Assembly: GCA_012729815.1 (NCBI GenBank)
Contig: JAAYCJ010000047.1
Span: 1 to 36,045, forward strand
Direction of reading: 5' to 3'
Source of the DNA: Phycisphaerae bacterium
Lineage (GTDB): Bacteria > Planctomycetota > Phycisphaerae > JAAYCJ01
Length of the DNA stretch: 36,045 nt
Part shown: piece after piece, positions 1-8,705 of the stretch
How the letters are laid out: every line of letters begins with the position of its first letter
Position numbering within the stretch: position 1 is the stretch's first letter
Notes under the pieces: model-generated
Told to the model about the DNA's origin: nothing
Database searches by the model: none
Seen by the model: only the letters and a program-made list of their open reading frames with translations
Program-made: the position numbers and the translations under genes

Positions 1-1547
1 TGGCCCAGTCGCAGGAACTGCTGATGGAGTTGAAGGGGTTCGCGGCGGCGGGCAAGCCGGTATTCGCCCATAGTGATACGAGCATGGGGCCCAGCTACAT
101 GGTGACGTTGCCGGCGCGGCGGATCGCGATGACTCCGGGCGCGACGCTGATGCTGTTCGGGGTGAATGCCCAGATGCTGTACTTTCGCGGGCTGATGGAC
201 AAACTCGGGATCGAGGCCGAGGCGATCCACATGGGGCAGTACAAGCTGGCGGCTGAGCCGTTTACGAACTACGAGCCGTCGGACGAGATGATCGAGCAGC
301 TCACAGCCCTGGTGGACGGCATCTATGGGCAGAGCGTGGCGGCGATCGCGGAAGGGCGCGGTCTGACGGCTGAGCAGGTGCGGGCGCTGATCGACGACGG
401 GCCGTATTTGGCCGAGAACGCGGTGGAGGCGGGACTGATCGACGCGGTGGCCCATCGCAGCGATTTCCTGGAGAGCGTACGGGAGGAGACGGGTGGGTAT
501 CTGGTGTACGACTACGGGCGGGCCAAGCCGCCGCAGATACGGCCGGGGCTGGCCGGGCTGATCCAACTGCTGACCTCGTTTGGAGCAGGCGGAGCGGTCG
601 AGGCGGAGAATAAGGTCGCGATCGTGCTGGTGGATGGGATGATCGTGGAGGGCGAGAGCGAGGAGTATTTCGGGGCCGACGGGACAGCGGGCAGCGAGAC
701 GCTTCGCAAGGCGTTCCGCGACATCGCCCGCGACCGGACGTACAAGGCGGTGGTGGTTCGGATCGACTCGCCGGGCGGGTCGTCGACGGCCTCGGAGATC
801 ATCTGGCAGCAGATTCGCGACGCGGCGGAGGACCTGCCGGTGGCGGTGTCGATGGGATCAGAGGCGGCCAGCGGCGGATACTACATCGCGGTGGCGGGTC
901 AGCGTATTTTCGCGGATTCGGCGACGATCACGGGATCGATCGGGGTGATCACGGGCAAGCCGATCTTCACGGAGATGCTGAACAAGCTCGGGGTCAACAC
1001 GTTCAGCGTGAGCCGCGGCAAGAACGCGGACCTGTTCGATCCGTTCTCGCGGTTCTCGGAGCACGGGCGCGAGACGCTGCTGCGGCAGATCGAGCGGATT
1101 TACGACCTGTTCGTTCAGCGGGTCAGGGAAGGGCGCGGCGAGCGGGTTGAGGACGTGGAACGTCTGGCCACCGGTCGGGTGTATACGGGGGCGGAGGCGG
1201 TGGAGCTGGGTCTGGTGGACGAGATCGGCACGCTGGCCGACGCGGTCGACTGGGCGGCGAGCGAGGCGGAGCTGGAGACGTACCAGGCGGTGCTGCTGCC
1301 GAAGCCCAAGAGCCTGCCGGAGATCATCCTGGAGAGCATCGGCTACGACGTGGACCCCGAGGCCCGGATGATGGGGCTGGCGGCGGCGCAACTGGCGCCG
1401 CAGGGCGGGGTGTTTGGGTCGTTGGCCGCCTATAATCTGCTTGCGGGCGGGCGGATGGATGCGCTGGCCCGCGTGTCGGTGGCGATCCGGCTCCTTGGAA
1501 GGGGCGACGCGCTGGCGCTTTGTCCGTGCCGCATCCGATGCGAATGA
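1..1547 (+). CDS. sppA: Signal peptide peptidase SppA, 67K type (5' end missing)
   Basis: Membrane-associated serine protease of the S49 family, which degrades cleaved signal peptides and some membrane proteins. The reading frame is open from base 3, so the N-terminus lies left of the window; the first internal ATG is at base 24. Both tandem S49 domains are visible. The N-terminal one carries the general-base lysine in the motif GQYKLAAEPF (codon about 74 from base 24). The C-terminal one carries the nucleophile serine in ASGGYYIA (codon about 283), preceded by IDSPGGSS. This two-domain Lys/Ser arrangement is the E. coli 67K form rather than the short SppA36K form. The stop lies 7 bases before the lnt start, so the two are probably co-transcribed. 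Family assignment is firm; only the missing start is uncertain. Confidence 0.93.
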   Translation, partial: AQSQELLMELKGFAAAGKPVFAHSDTSMGPSYMVTLPARRIAMTPGATLMLFGVNAQMLYFRGLMDKLGIEAEAIHMGQYKLAAEPFTNYEPSDEMIEQLTALVDGIYGQSVAAIAEGRGLTAEQVRALIDDGPYLAENAVEAGLIDAVAHRSDFLESVREETGGYLVYDYGRAKPPQIRPGLAGLIQLLTSFGAGGAVEAENKVAIVLVDGMIVEGESEEYFGADGTAGSETLRKAFRDIARDRTYKAVVVRIDSPGGSSTASEIIWQQIRDAAEDLPVAVSMGSEAASGGYYIAVAGQRIFADSATITGSIGVITGKPIFTEMLNKLGVNTFSVSRGKNADLFDPFSRFSEHGRETLLRQIERIYDLFVQRVREGRGERVEDVERLATGRVYTGAEAVELGLVDEIGTLADAVDWAASEAELETYQAVLLPKPKSLPEIILESIGYDVDPEARMMGLAAAQLAPQGGVFGSLAAYNLLAGGRMDALARVSVAIRLLGRGDALALCPCRIRCE

Positions 1548-1554
1548 TAGTCTG

Positions 1555-3273
1555 ATGAAAGCAGCGGCTCAAGGAAAATCGAGACTGGCGAAGGCGTGGA
1601 CGGCGGTGCTGACGTGGCAGAACGCTGTGTACCTGGGCCTCGCGTTGACCAGCGTACTGCTCTACTCGGCGGCGTACCCGCCGGTGGAGTTGTCCGGGCT
1701 GGCGTGGGCGGCGCTGACGCCGTGGCTGATGGTGGTTTTCATCTGTCCACCCGGGCGGCAGGTGATCATCAGCGCCATTGCGGGGATGGCGTTTTTCTTT
1801 CTGAATGTCTGGTGGATCGCACCGGTCACCATTCCCGGGTATATCACGATGAGCATCTACCTGGGGCTGTACTGGGCGTTGGCGGGTTGGGTGATCCACC
1901 GGCTGGTCAGGGTCAACCATTGGCCGGCGTTCGTGGCGGTTCCGGTGGTCTGGGCGGGGCTGGAGTATCTTCGGGCTTGGATGGTCACGGGTTTTCCGTG
2001 GTTCTTTCTGGGGCATTCGCAGGTCCGGAACCTGGCGATCATCCAGGTGGCGGATCTGGTGGGGGCGTATGGGGTGACGTTCCTGGTGGCGATGGTCAAT
2101 GGATTCTTCGCCGAGTTGATTTACCAGGTGTACTCGGGAGGCTGGCGGACGCGGCGCGGGGTGGTGGCGATCGCGGTGGTGCTTCCGCTGTTGAGCGGGG
2201 CGTTCATCTATGGAGTCTGGCGGCTGGGACAGGACACGGTGTACGCGGGCCCGCGGCTGGCGGTGGTTCAGGAGGATTTTCCGCTGACCGTCAACGGCGA
2301 GAGTCCCAGCCTGGGCAAGTCGCTTTCGGCGCATCTGAAGATTTCGCGTGAAGCGGCAGGGCAGGGCCCGGCGATGATCGTGTGGCCGGAGACGTCGATC
2401 GGCATCTCGCTGAATCCGGAATACCGTACGCATCCGACGGAGGACGAGGACCTGCGGGACGTTCAGGGGCTCAGCCAGCAGGTGTACGACGTGCTGAGCG
2501 AGCACGCCCGCGAGGCGCAGGCCCATCTGATCGTGGGCGCGATCAGCAAGGAGTTCAACACGCCCGGCACGTATCCGGAGGTCAACAAGTACAACTCGGC
2601 CCTGGTCTTCGCGCCGGACGGCGAACTGGCGGATCGCTACGACAAGATTCACCTGGTGCTGTTCGGGGAGTTCGTGCCGTTTCGGTACAGCGTTCCGCCG
2701 CTGTACCGGTTCCTCAACGAGAACATGACGCCGTACGGCCAGGGCGGGTATGAGTACAGTCTGACGCACGGGCAGGAGGTCAAGCGGTTTGAGCTGACAG
2801 CGGGCGGCGAGAGCTATCGCTACGGGGTGGCGATCTGCTACGAGGACGCGATGGCGTACCTGATCCGGCGGTTTGTCAGTCCGGAGAACGACCGCAAACA
2901 GATCGACTTTCTCATCAACATCAGCAACGACGGGTGGTTCAACCACAGCGCGGAGTTGCCGCAGCACTTGCAGATTTGCGCCTTTCGGGCGGTTGAGAAC
3001 CGTGTGGGCATCGCCAGGTCGGTCAACACGGGGATCAGCGGGTTCATCGACCCGACGGGCCGGATCGATGAGGTGGTGGGCAACGGGGCGTACGGGCGGG
3101 GCACGCGCGGATCGGTGGTCCGGGCGATCAAGCTGGACAAGCGGGTTTCTTTTTACAGCCGATACGGCGACTGGTTTGCTATAATCTGCCTGGCGGTGAC
3201 GGCGGCGGCGGCGGTCAAGGCCGACGCCGCATTCGGGAGAGTTTTGGGTCGAAGGACAACCACAACGCCATGA
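1555..3273 (+). CDS. lnt: Apolipoprotein N-acyltransferase Lnt
   Basis: Transfers the third acyl chain to the N-terminal cysteine of lipoproteins in the inner membrane, the last step of lipoprotein maturation in diderms. The 572-residue protein has six or seven N-terminal membrane segments, then a periplasmic nitrilase-like domain, then a C-terminal membrane segment. The nitrilase triad is visible as Glu279 (WPETS), Lys364 (YDKIH) and Cys428 (AICYED). The family motif GFPWFFLGHSQ is also present. A longer in-frame start at 1414 would overlap sppA and adds residues unlike the family, so ATG 1555 is chosen even though no strong ribosome binding site precedes it. The stop overlaps the next gene's start (ATGA), which indicates translational coupling to a lipoprotein that is a plausible substrate. 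Confidence 0.93.
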   Translation: MKAAAQGKSRLAKAWTAVLTWQNAVYLGLALTSVLLYSAAYPPVELSGLAWAALTPWLMVVFICPPGRQVIISAIAGMAFFFLNVWWIAPVTIPGYITMSIYLGLYWALAGWVIHRLVRVNHWPAFVAVPVVWAGLEYLRAWMVTGFPWFFLGHSQVRNLAIIQVADLVGAYGVTFLVAMVNGFFAELIYQVYSGGWRTRRGVVAIAVVLPLLSGAFIYGVWRLGQDTVYAGPRLAVVQEDFPLTVNGESPSLGKSLSAHLKISREAAGQGPAMIVWPETSIGISLNPEYRTHPTEDEDLRDVQGLSQQVYDVLSEHAREAQAHLIVGAISKEFNTPGTYPEVNKYNSALVFAPDGELADRYDKIHLVLFGEFVPFRYSVPPLYRFLNENMTPYGQGGYEYSLTHGQEVKRFELTAGGESYRYGVAICYEDAMAYLIRRFVSPENDRKQIDFLINISNDGWFNHSAELPQHLQICAFRAVENRVGIARSVNTGISGFIDPTGRIDEVVGNGAYGRGTRGSVVRAIKLDKRVSFYSRYGDWFAIICLAVTAAAAVKADAAFGRVLGRRTTTTP

Positions 3274-4286
3274 AACGTCACGGACGATGGTTCATCTGCC
3301 TGCTGGTCGGACTGGCGGCGGGATGTGCGCAGGTTCGGCCGCTTGGACCGGTGAATCCCGATCAACTGGCGGTTCGGGCGCGGCTGACTCTGGTCAACGC
3401 GATGGACGACCCGTCGCCGTTGATTCGGGCCCATGCGATCGAGGCGTTGGGCGAGGCGGGCCAGAGTTCGTCGGTGCAGTACGTCCTCATGGGATTGAGC
3501 GACAAGTATTGGGGCGTACGGTTTGCCGCGTGCATGGCTGTGCTTCGGATGCGGTATGAGCCGGCCAAGGGGTTGCTGGTCGAGAAGACGCGCGACCCGA
3601 ACCGGTCGGTTCAGGCGGCGGCGGCTGGGGCATTGCACGTGTTGGGCGATCAGCAGTACACGAGCATTCTGGGCGATACGCTGTTCGACAAGGACCCGGT
3701 GGTGCGGCGCAACACGGCGATGGTGCTCGGGCGGATGGGCGAGCCGGCGGCCAACAAGCTCCTGAAGCGGGCGCGGCTCCGCGACAAGGACCTGTCGGTC
3801 AAGCTCCAGGTGCTCGAGGCGATGACGGTTCTTGGCGATCGGCGGTCGCAGCGCCTGATGCTCAACTACTGCCGCAGCGGATACGACGATGAGATCGCGC
3901 TGGCGGTGCTGGCCCTGGGCCAGGCCAACTGCCAGGAGGCCAGGGAGCAGATCGTCTACGTGTTTGAGGATTCGAGCCGTTCCGGTCGTCTGGGGATGCG
4001 GCTGCTGTCGGCCCGCGCGTTGGCCATGCTGGGCGATGAGCGAGGTCGCGAGGATGCCCGCGGCGCCCTTGGCTATCGCCGCAGTACCAGTGCGACAGTA
4101 TCAGCACAGCAAATACGGCATCTGGCCGCGCTGGCACTGGCCGCGATGCCCGATCCGGACGATCTGCCGTACCTTGGGCCGTTACTGGACGATCCGGATC
4201 CTGATGTTCGGATCGCCGGCGCGCTGGCGATCCTGAAATCGGCGGGAAAAACGGCGGCGGCGGCGTCGCCCGCGCCTAGAATTTGA
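3270..4286 (+). CDS. HEAT-repeat lipoprotein
   Basis: A 338-residue predicted lipoprotein. The signal peptide ends in LAAGC with the lipidation cysteine at residue 19. The rest is built of helical HEAT/PBS-like repeats, recognisable from recurring segments such as RAHAIEALGEAG, VQAAAAGALHVLGD, VVRRNTAMVLGRMG and VRIAGALAILKSAG. Such repeats form a curved solenoid that usually binds other proteins. No catalytic motif is visible. The start codon overlaps the lnt stop by four bases, so it is very probably made from the same mRNA as the acyltransferase. The precise role is unknown; a scaffold or adaptor in the envelope is an inference. Lipoprotein and repeat calls are strong, function is not. Confidence 0.85.
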   Translation: MKRHGRWFICLLVGLAAGCAQVRPLGPVNPDQLAVRARLTLVNAMDDPSPLIRAHAIEALGEAGQSSSVQYVLMGLSDKYWGVRFAACMAVLRMRYEPAKGLLVEKTRDPNRSVQAAAAGALHVLGDQQYTSILGDTLFDKDPVVRRNTAMVLGRMGEPAANKLLKRARLRDKDLSVKLQVLEAMTVLGDRRSQRLMLNYCRSGYDDEIALAVLALGQANCQEAREQIVYVFEDSSRSGRLGMRLLSARALAMLGDERGREDARGALGYRRSTSATVSAQQIRHLAALALAAMPDPDDLPYLGPLLDDPDPDVRIAGALAILKSAGKTAAAASPAPRI

Positions 4287-4335
4287 CACAGCGGCAGTGT
4301 ACCCGCGTTTGATGTCCGACCCGACGAGTTTCGTA

Positions 4336-4364
4336 TTGAATCGTCGATCCAACAGCAGTAATGT
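4336..4364 (+). promoter_or_regulatory. Sigma70-like promoter for the S55 peptidase unit
   Basis: TTGAAT at 4336-4341 and TAATGT at 4359-4364 are separated by 17 bases in the 114-base gap after the HEAT gene. The predicted transcript would start near 4371, about 30 bases before the ATG. The same hexamer pair type (TTGACT with TAATGT) occurs before the GH42 gene. Confidence 0.45.
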
Positions 4365-4400
4365 AGGTATATAAAGACACGCAACCCCCGAGGGCTAAAG

Positions 4401-6326
4401 ATGCGCATGACCAACCTTCGCCTTCCCGGTTCCGCCCTTGTTCTGGCCGTGGTTGTGTGGCTGGGCGCCGTTCCCAGCCTGGCCGCTGAGCGATCCAGCT
4501 ATTTCGACCCGGCGCGGCACATGGGGCTGGACAAGGTCAAACGCGGGATGAAGGGCTACGGCCTGACCGTGTTCGCGGAGAACAAGATCGAGCGGTTCGA
4601 CGTGGAGATCGTGGACGTGGTCCACAACTTCGGGCCGAAGTTTGACGTGATCCTGGTCAAACTCCGCGGGCACGAGTTGGAGCGGACGGGCGTGATCTCG
4701 GGCATGAGCGGATCGCCGGTCTATCTGACCGACCCGGAGGACGGGAACGACAAACTGATCGGGGCGATCGCCTATGGCTGGGAGTTCAACGCGCCCGGTC
4801 CGCCGATCGGCGGGGTTCAGCCGATCGAGCACATGCTGGACGTGGACGTGTCGGCCAAGCCGAGCGGTCAGCAGGTGGTTTCGACGCATCGGCCCGGCGT
4901 GTTGACGCGGCAGTTGCTCAGCCGTCTGCCCGGAACGAGCCTGATGACCGATGAGGGCCGTCAGGGCCGGTTTGCGATGGCGGGTCTGATCGATTTGACC
5001 GACGCGCAGACGCCGGCGGCGGGCGGTTTGTCGAAGGCCGCTTCGTCATTCAACCCGGGTCTGGTTCCTCTGGCGACGCCGCTGAGCGCGGCTGGGCTGG
5101 ACCGCGGGTTGTTTGCGGCGCTGGCGGAGAGTCTGGGCGGCTACAACATGCTGGCGGTGGCGGCGGGCGGCGCCGGATCGGCGCCGCAAGGCGCGCCGAA
5201 GATGGAGCCGGCGGGCGTGCTCGGCATTCCGTTCGTTCAGGGCGACCTGGCGCTGGACGGGATCGGCACGATCACCGAGGTCATCGGCGATAAGGTCTGG
5301 GCGTTCGGGCATTCGATGTTCGAGCAGGGCGAAATCGAGATGCCGATCTCCGGCGGCTACATCCACAGCATCATTCCGAACCAGATGTCGTCGTTCAAGT
5401 TCGGTTCGTGCGGCGAGCCGATCGGCACGCTGCGCAGCGACGAGCGGGCGGCGGTGCTCGGCGTGGTCGGCAAGAGCCCGAAGATGATCGACCTGTCGGT
5501 CCGCGTGGATCTGGACGGGGCCGTTCGCGAGTACAACTACCAGTTGGCCACGCATCACGAGTTTCTGCCGATGCTGACGTTGATCTGCGCGGCGAACTCG
5601 ATCATGGCCCACCACAACCTGCCCGAGCTGCACACGGTGGAGTACAAGGGCTCGGTGGCGTTCGACGGTCTGGGCCGCATCGAAGTCGGCAGCGTCAGCA
5701 GCATGATGTCGATCATGCCGATGCTCACTGACGTGGTGGACCCGATCGACCTGATGCTCAACAACCCGTACTCGCGGGTATTGCCGGACCGGATTGACCT
5801 GGACGTCAAGATCCGGCCGGAGTGCTGTCTGACCTCGGTCATCCAGGCCCGCACGGACAAGGAATGCTACAAGCCGGGTGAGACGGTCCGGATCGACCTG
5901 GACCTTCAGAAGTACCGTGGCGACCGGTTCAGCCATCGGATCGAGTACACGATTCCGAAGGACCTGCCGGACGGGCGGTACGATCTGGTCTTGGGCGGAC
6001 TGAACGCGGCGATCCTCGCCGACCGGCAGAACTATCCGCACCTCTACGCCCCACAGTCAAGCCAGGGGTTGTTCCGGCTGGTCGAGCACGTCAGCCGGAT
6101 ACGCGGCGACTGCCTGTACATAGCCCTGAATAACCGCCGATCCGGCATGGGCATCAGCACGCACGCGCTGCCCGATCTGCCGGGCTCGAAGCTGGCACAG
6201 TTCGAGGCGGCCGATCCCGGCCTGGTCAAGCGCATCAACTCGTGGCAGGTCGTCACCTTCCCGGCGGATTTCTACATGAGCGGCGTTCAGAAGTTCGCCA
6301 TCGACGTCTCACGCGAAAAAATCTAG
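4401..6326 (+). CDS. Secreted SpoIVB-like peptidase S55 domain protein
   Basis: A 641-residue exported protein with a signal peptide of about 29 residues (cleavage near PSLAA). Residues about 40-145 contain the S55 hallmark, with KRGMKGYGLTVF leading to GVISGMSGSPVY and LIGAIAYGW; Ser103 aligns with the nucleophile of GDSGGP-type proteases. Residues about 281-360 carry the second part of the fold: GDLALDGIGT, then WAFGHSM with His304 in the position expected for the catalytic histidine, then SFKFGS and IGTLRSDERAAVLG. The C-terminal 250 residues look like beta-rich domains. In SpoIVB the histidine comes before the serine; here the order is reversed. A GAGGG site 6 bases before ATG 4401 supports the start, and ATG 4407 is an alternative. 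The product is probably periplasmic. No sporulation role is implied. Confidence 0.82.
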   Translation: MRMTNLRLPGSALVLAVVVWLGAVPSLAAERSSYFDPARHMGLDKVKRGMKGYGLTVFAENKIERFDVEIVDVVHNFGPKFDVILVKLRGHELERTGVISGMSGSPVYLTDPEDGNDKLIGAIAYGWEFNAPGPPIGGVQPIEHMLDVDVSAKPSGQQVVSTHRPGVLTRQLLSRLPGTSLMTDEGRQGRFAMAGLIDLTDAQTPAAGGLSKAASSFNPGLVPLATPLSAAGLDRGLFAALAESLGGYNMLAVAAGGAGSAPQGAPKMEPAGVLGIPFVQGDLALDGIGTITEVIGDKVWAFGHSMFEQGEIEMPISGGYIHSIIPNQMSSFKFGSCGEPIGTLRSDERAAVLGVVGKSPKMIDLSVRVDLDGAVREYNYQLATHHEFLPMLTLICAANSIMAHHNLPELHTVEYKGSVAFDGLGRIEVGSVSSMMSIMPMLTDVVDPIDLMLNNPYSRVLPDRIDLDVKIRPECCLTSVIQARTDKECYKPGETVRIDLDLQKYRGDRFSHRIEYTIPKDLPDGRYDLVLGGLNAAILADRQNYPHLYAPQSSQGLFRLVEHVSRIRGDCLYIALNNRRSGMGISTHALPDLPGSKLAQFEAADPGLVKRINSWQVVTFPADFYMSGVQKFAIDVSREKI

Positions 6327-6354
6327 TACCGCAGCTATAGCAGGAGCACAGACG

Positions 6355-8604
6355 ATGAAGAATCTTGCCGTGGCGATGCTCGCCGTGTTGCTGGGCCTCT
6401 CGCAGGCCGCCGCCGTTTCCACGAGTTTTTTCGAGGACACCGAGGCGGCGGACTTCAAGAAAGGGCAGTACGAGGACGTCCTGATCAGCAACGCCGGGTA
6501 TATCGCGCTCGGGCTGACCAGCGAGGTGCTGCTGGGCGACCGGGCGGACGTCAGCGCGGTCTACGCGATCGACCAGCTCAGCGATGGCGCGGTCGTGGCG
6601 GGCACCGGTCCGGACGGCAAGGTGTTCAAGCACGTGGACGGGGCGTGGCAGGAGCTCTTCAAGGCCGATCAGCCTTACGTGGTTTCGATGGCGGTTGGCG
6701 CTTCGGACAAGCTGTACGTGGGCACGGCGGGCGACCAGGGGTTGATCTATGAGATTGCGCCCGACGGCCAGAGCAAACGGATCTTCCAGCGGGAGGGAGT
6801 CAACTACATCTGGGCACTGCTGCTGGTGGATGGCGGCCGACTGCTGGCGGCGACGGGGCCCAACGGGCAGGTGTTCCAGATCGACGAGTCCGGGGCGAGC
6901 GAGGTTTTCTCGTGCGAGCAGAAGAACATCATCGCCATGACGGGCGGGCGCGAGGGCATGGTATACCTCGGGACGGACACGGACGGAATTCTGTACGTGC
7001 TTGAGCCGGATGGCGGAAAGTACCGCTCGCGGGCATTGTACGACGCGCAGGAAGACCAGATTTCGGCGTTGACCGCCGATCCGGACGGGATCGTCTATTT
7101 CGCGACGGCTTCGGGCAAGGCGGCGCCCGGCGAGGCGAGGGCGTTCCTGGAGCGGGCGCCCGGTTCGCCGGCCACGCAGCCGAGCGGCGCGTCGGGCTCG
7201 GGGGCGGAGAACTCGGGCAACGCGAACCAAACCACCATGGCGGCTCCGAGCCGTTCGGCCTCGTCATCACCGGCGATGGGGCGAGTGCCTTCGGGCAACG
7301 GGAAGCAGAACGCGGTGTACCGGCTGGACCGGCTGGGGTTTGTCAACGAGGTCTACCGCGACCAGCTTGATTTCAACGATCTGCTCTTCCACGACGGCGC
7401 GCTGTACGCGGGCACGTGGCCTGACGGCTGGGTGTTTGAGATTCTGCCGGAACGTGAAGAGGTCCGGACGGCGGCCAAGGCCGAGGCGAAATTCGTCTAC
7501 GATCTGGCGCCGGGACGGAACGACGCGTTGTTGGTGGCGACCGGATCGCCCGGCGGCGTGATACGGCTGGGACCGGGTCTGGCCGGCACGGGCACGTTCA
7601 CCAGCCAGGTCTTCGACGCCGAGCAGATCGCGGGATGGGGCAACATCTTTGGCGAGTTCGCGGACGCCTGCGCTCCGGATGTCTGTCCGCAGGTCCAGAC
7701 CCGCAGCAGCGCCATTCAGGATGACGACGACCCGGCCTGGTCGGCTTGGTCGGAGCCGCGGAGCCTTTGCGAGCCGCAGCGGATCCTTTCGCCGAGCGGG
7801 CGGTTCATCCAATACAAGATCACGTTCGCTCCGAAGGGCGATGCGACGGCGAGGCTTTCAGCGGTGAAGATCGCATACCTGGTTCCCAATCAGCCGCCGC
7901 TGATCGAGAGTCTGCAGGTGCTGCGGCCTGGCGAGCGTCCGGGCGGCAACAAGATGAACAGTGTTCCGCCGCCGCCGCAGCCGCAGCCGAACGGACCGGC
8001 GCCGAAGCTGCGTCAGTACAAGCTGATGTGGAAGGCGAGCGACGCCAACGGCGACACCCTCACGTATGACCTGTACGCCCGTCTGGCCGGCGCGCCGTAC
8101 TGGTTCCGGATCGACCAGGATCTTCAGCCGACGAACTACCAGTGGGATCCGACGGCGGCGCCGGACGGCGAGTACATCTTCAAGGTCGTCGCCTCGGACC
8201 GCCAGGACAATCCGCCGGACATGGCGATGGAAAGCGCGCGGGTTTCGGATCCGGTGCTGGTGGACAACACGGCGCCGCGGGTGGTGGGCCTGGAGACGGA
8301 GCGGCTTGAGACGGGCGATCTGCTGGTCAAGGCCAATCTGGTGGACGAGCTGTCGCTGATCGAGAAGGCCTACATCCGCATCAACGCGCAGGATGAGTGG
8401 CTCTACCTGGCCCCGGCGGACGGGATCTACGACAGCAGGAGCGAGTACGTGGAGACGATCGTGCCGGTTCCGGATGAGGGGCCGGTGCTGATCTCCATCA
8501 AGGTTGACGACGACAGCGGCAATACCGGATTTGGCCAGATGATCGTCCCGGAGGCGGTGCCGGTTCCGGCGCAAACGGCGGCGGAGGCCAGCGAGCAGAC
8601 GTAG
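6355..8604 (+). CDS. Secreted propeller-like protein with C-terminal Fn3/Ig-like region
   Basis: A 749-residue protein with a clear signal peptide (about 20 residues, ending SQAAA). Residues about 60-480 show repeated units of the form GxxPDGxVFxxxxG and YVGTAGDQGLIYEIxPDG, typical of beta-propeller blades. A low-complexity Ser/Gly/Ala/Asn-rich insert follows at about residues 255-310. Residues about 500-720 resemble two Fn3 or cadherin-like beta sandwiches (KLMWKASDANGDTLTYDLYAR, then DGEYIFKVVASDRQDNP). No enzyme motif is evident. It lies 28 bases behind the S55 peptidase gene with a GGAG ribosome binding site, so the two probably form an operon. It could be a substrate, inhibitor or partner of the peptidase; this is inference only. 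Confidence 0.72.
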   Translation: MKNLAVAMLAVLLGLSQAAAVSTSFFEDTEAADFKKGQYEDVLISNAGYIALGLTSEVLLGDRADVSAVYAIDQLSDGAVVAGTGPDGKVFKHVDGAWQELFKADQPYVVSMAVGASDKLYVGTAGDQGLIYEIAPDGQSKRIFQREGVNYIWALLLVDGGRLLAATGPNGQVFQIDESGASEVFSCEQKNIIAMTGGREGMVYLGTDTDGILYVLEPDGGKYRSRALYDAQEDQISALTADPDGIVYFATASGKAAPGEARAFLERAPGSPATQPSGASGSGAENSGNANQTTMAAPSRSASSSPAMGRVPSGNGKQNAVYRLDRLGFVNEVYRDQLDFNDLLFHDGALYAGTWPDGWVFEILPEREEVRTAAKAEAKFVYDLAPGRNDALLVATGSPGGVIRLGPGLAGTGTFTSQVFDAEQIAGWGNIFGEFADACAPDVCPQVQTRSSAIQDDDDPAWSAWSEPRSLCEPQRILSPSGRFIQYKITFAPKGDATARLSAVKIAYLVPNQPPLIESLQVLRPGERPGGNKMNSVPPPPQPQPNGPAPKLRQYKLMWKASDANGDTLTYDLYARLAGAPYWFRIDQDLQPTNYQWDPTAAPDGEYIFKVVASDRQDNPPDMAMESARVSDPVLVDNTAPRVVGLETERLETGDLLVKANLVDELSLIEKAYIRINAQDEWLYLAPADGIYDSRSEYVETIVPVPDEGPVLISIKVDDDSGNTGFGQMIVPEAVPVPAQTAAEASEQT

Positions 8605-8687
8605 GCCGCGGTCCAGATCGGCGTGAACATCAAACATCGCGGCGAGAACTGCTCCGCCAAGGATATGAACCGTTTGCTTTGACGGTG

Positions 8688-8705
8688 GATCGCCGGCTGG
8701 CGATC
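8688..8705. terminator. Small hairpin between convergent genes
   Basis: A perfect 7-base inverted repeat (GATCGCC / GGCGATC) with a 4-base loop lies at the convergent ends of the propeller gene and spoVG, overlapping the spoVG stop codon. No U-tract follows on either side, so it would be at best a weak or factor-assisted terminator. Confidence 0.3.

Noticed and set aside
1414-1554. Longer lnt start overlapping sppA
   Set aside because: The added 47 residues are Arg/Trp-rich, typical of an out-of-frame reading of sppA, and no ribosome binding site precedes it.
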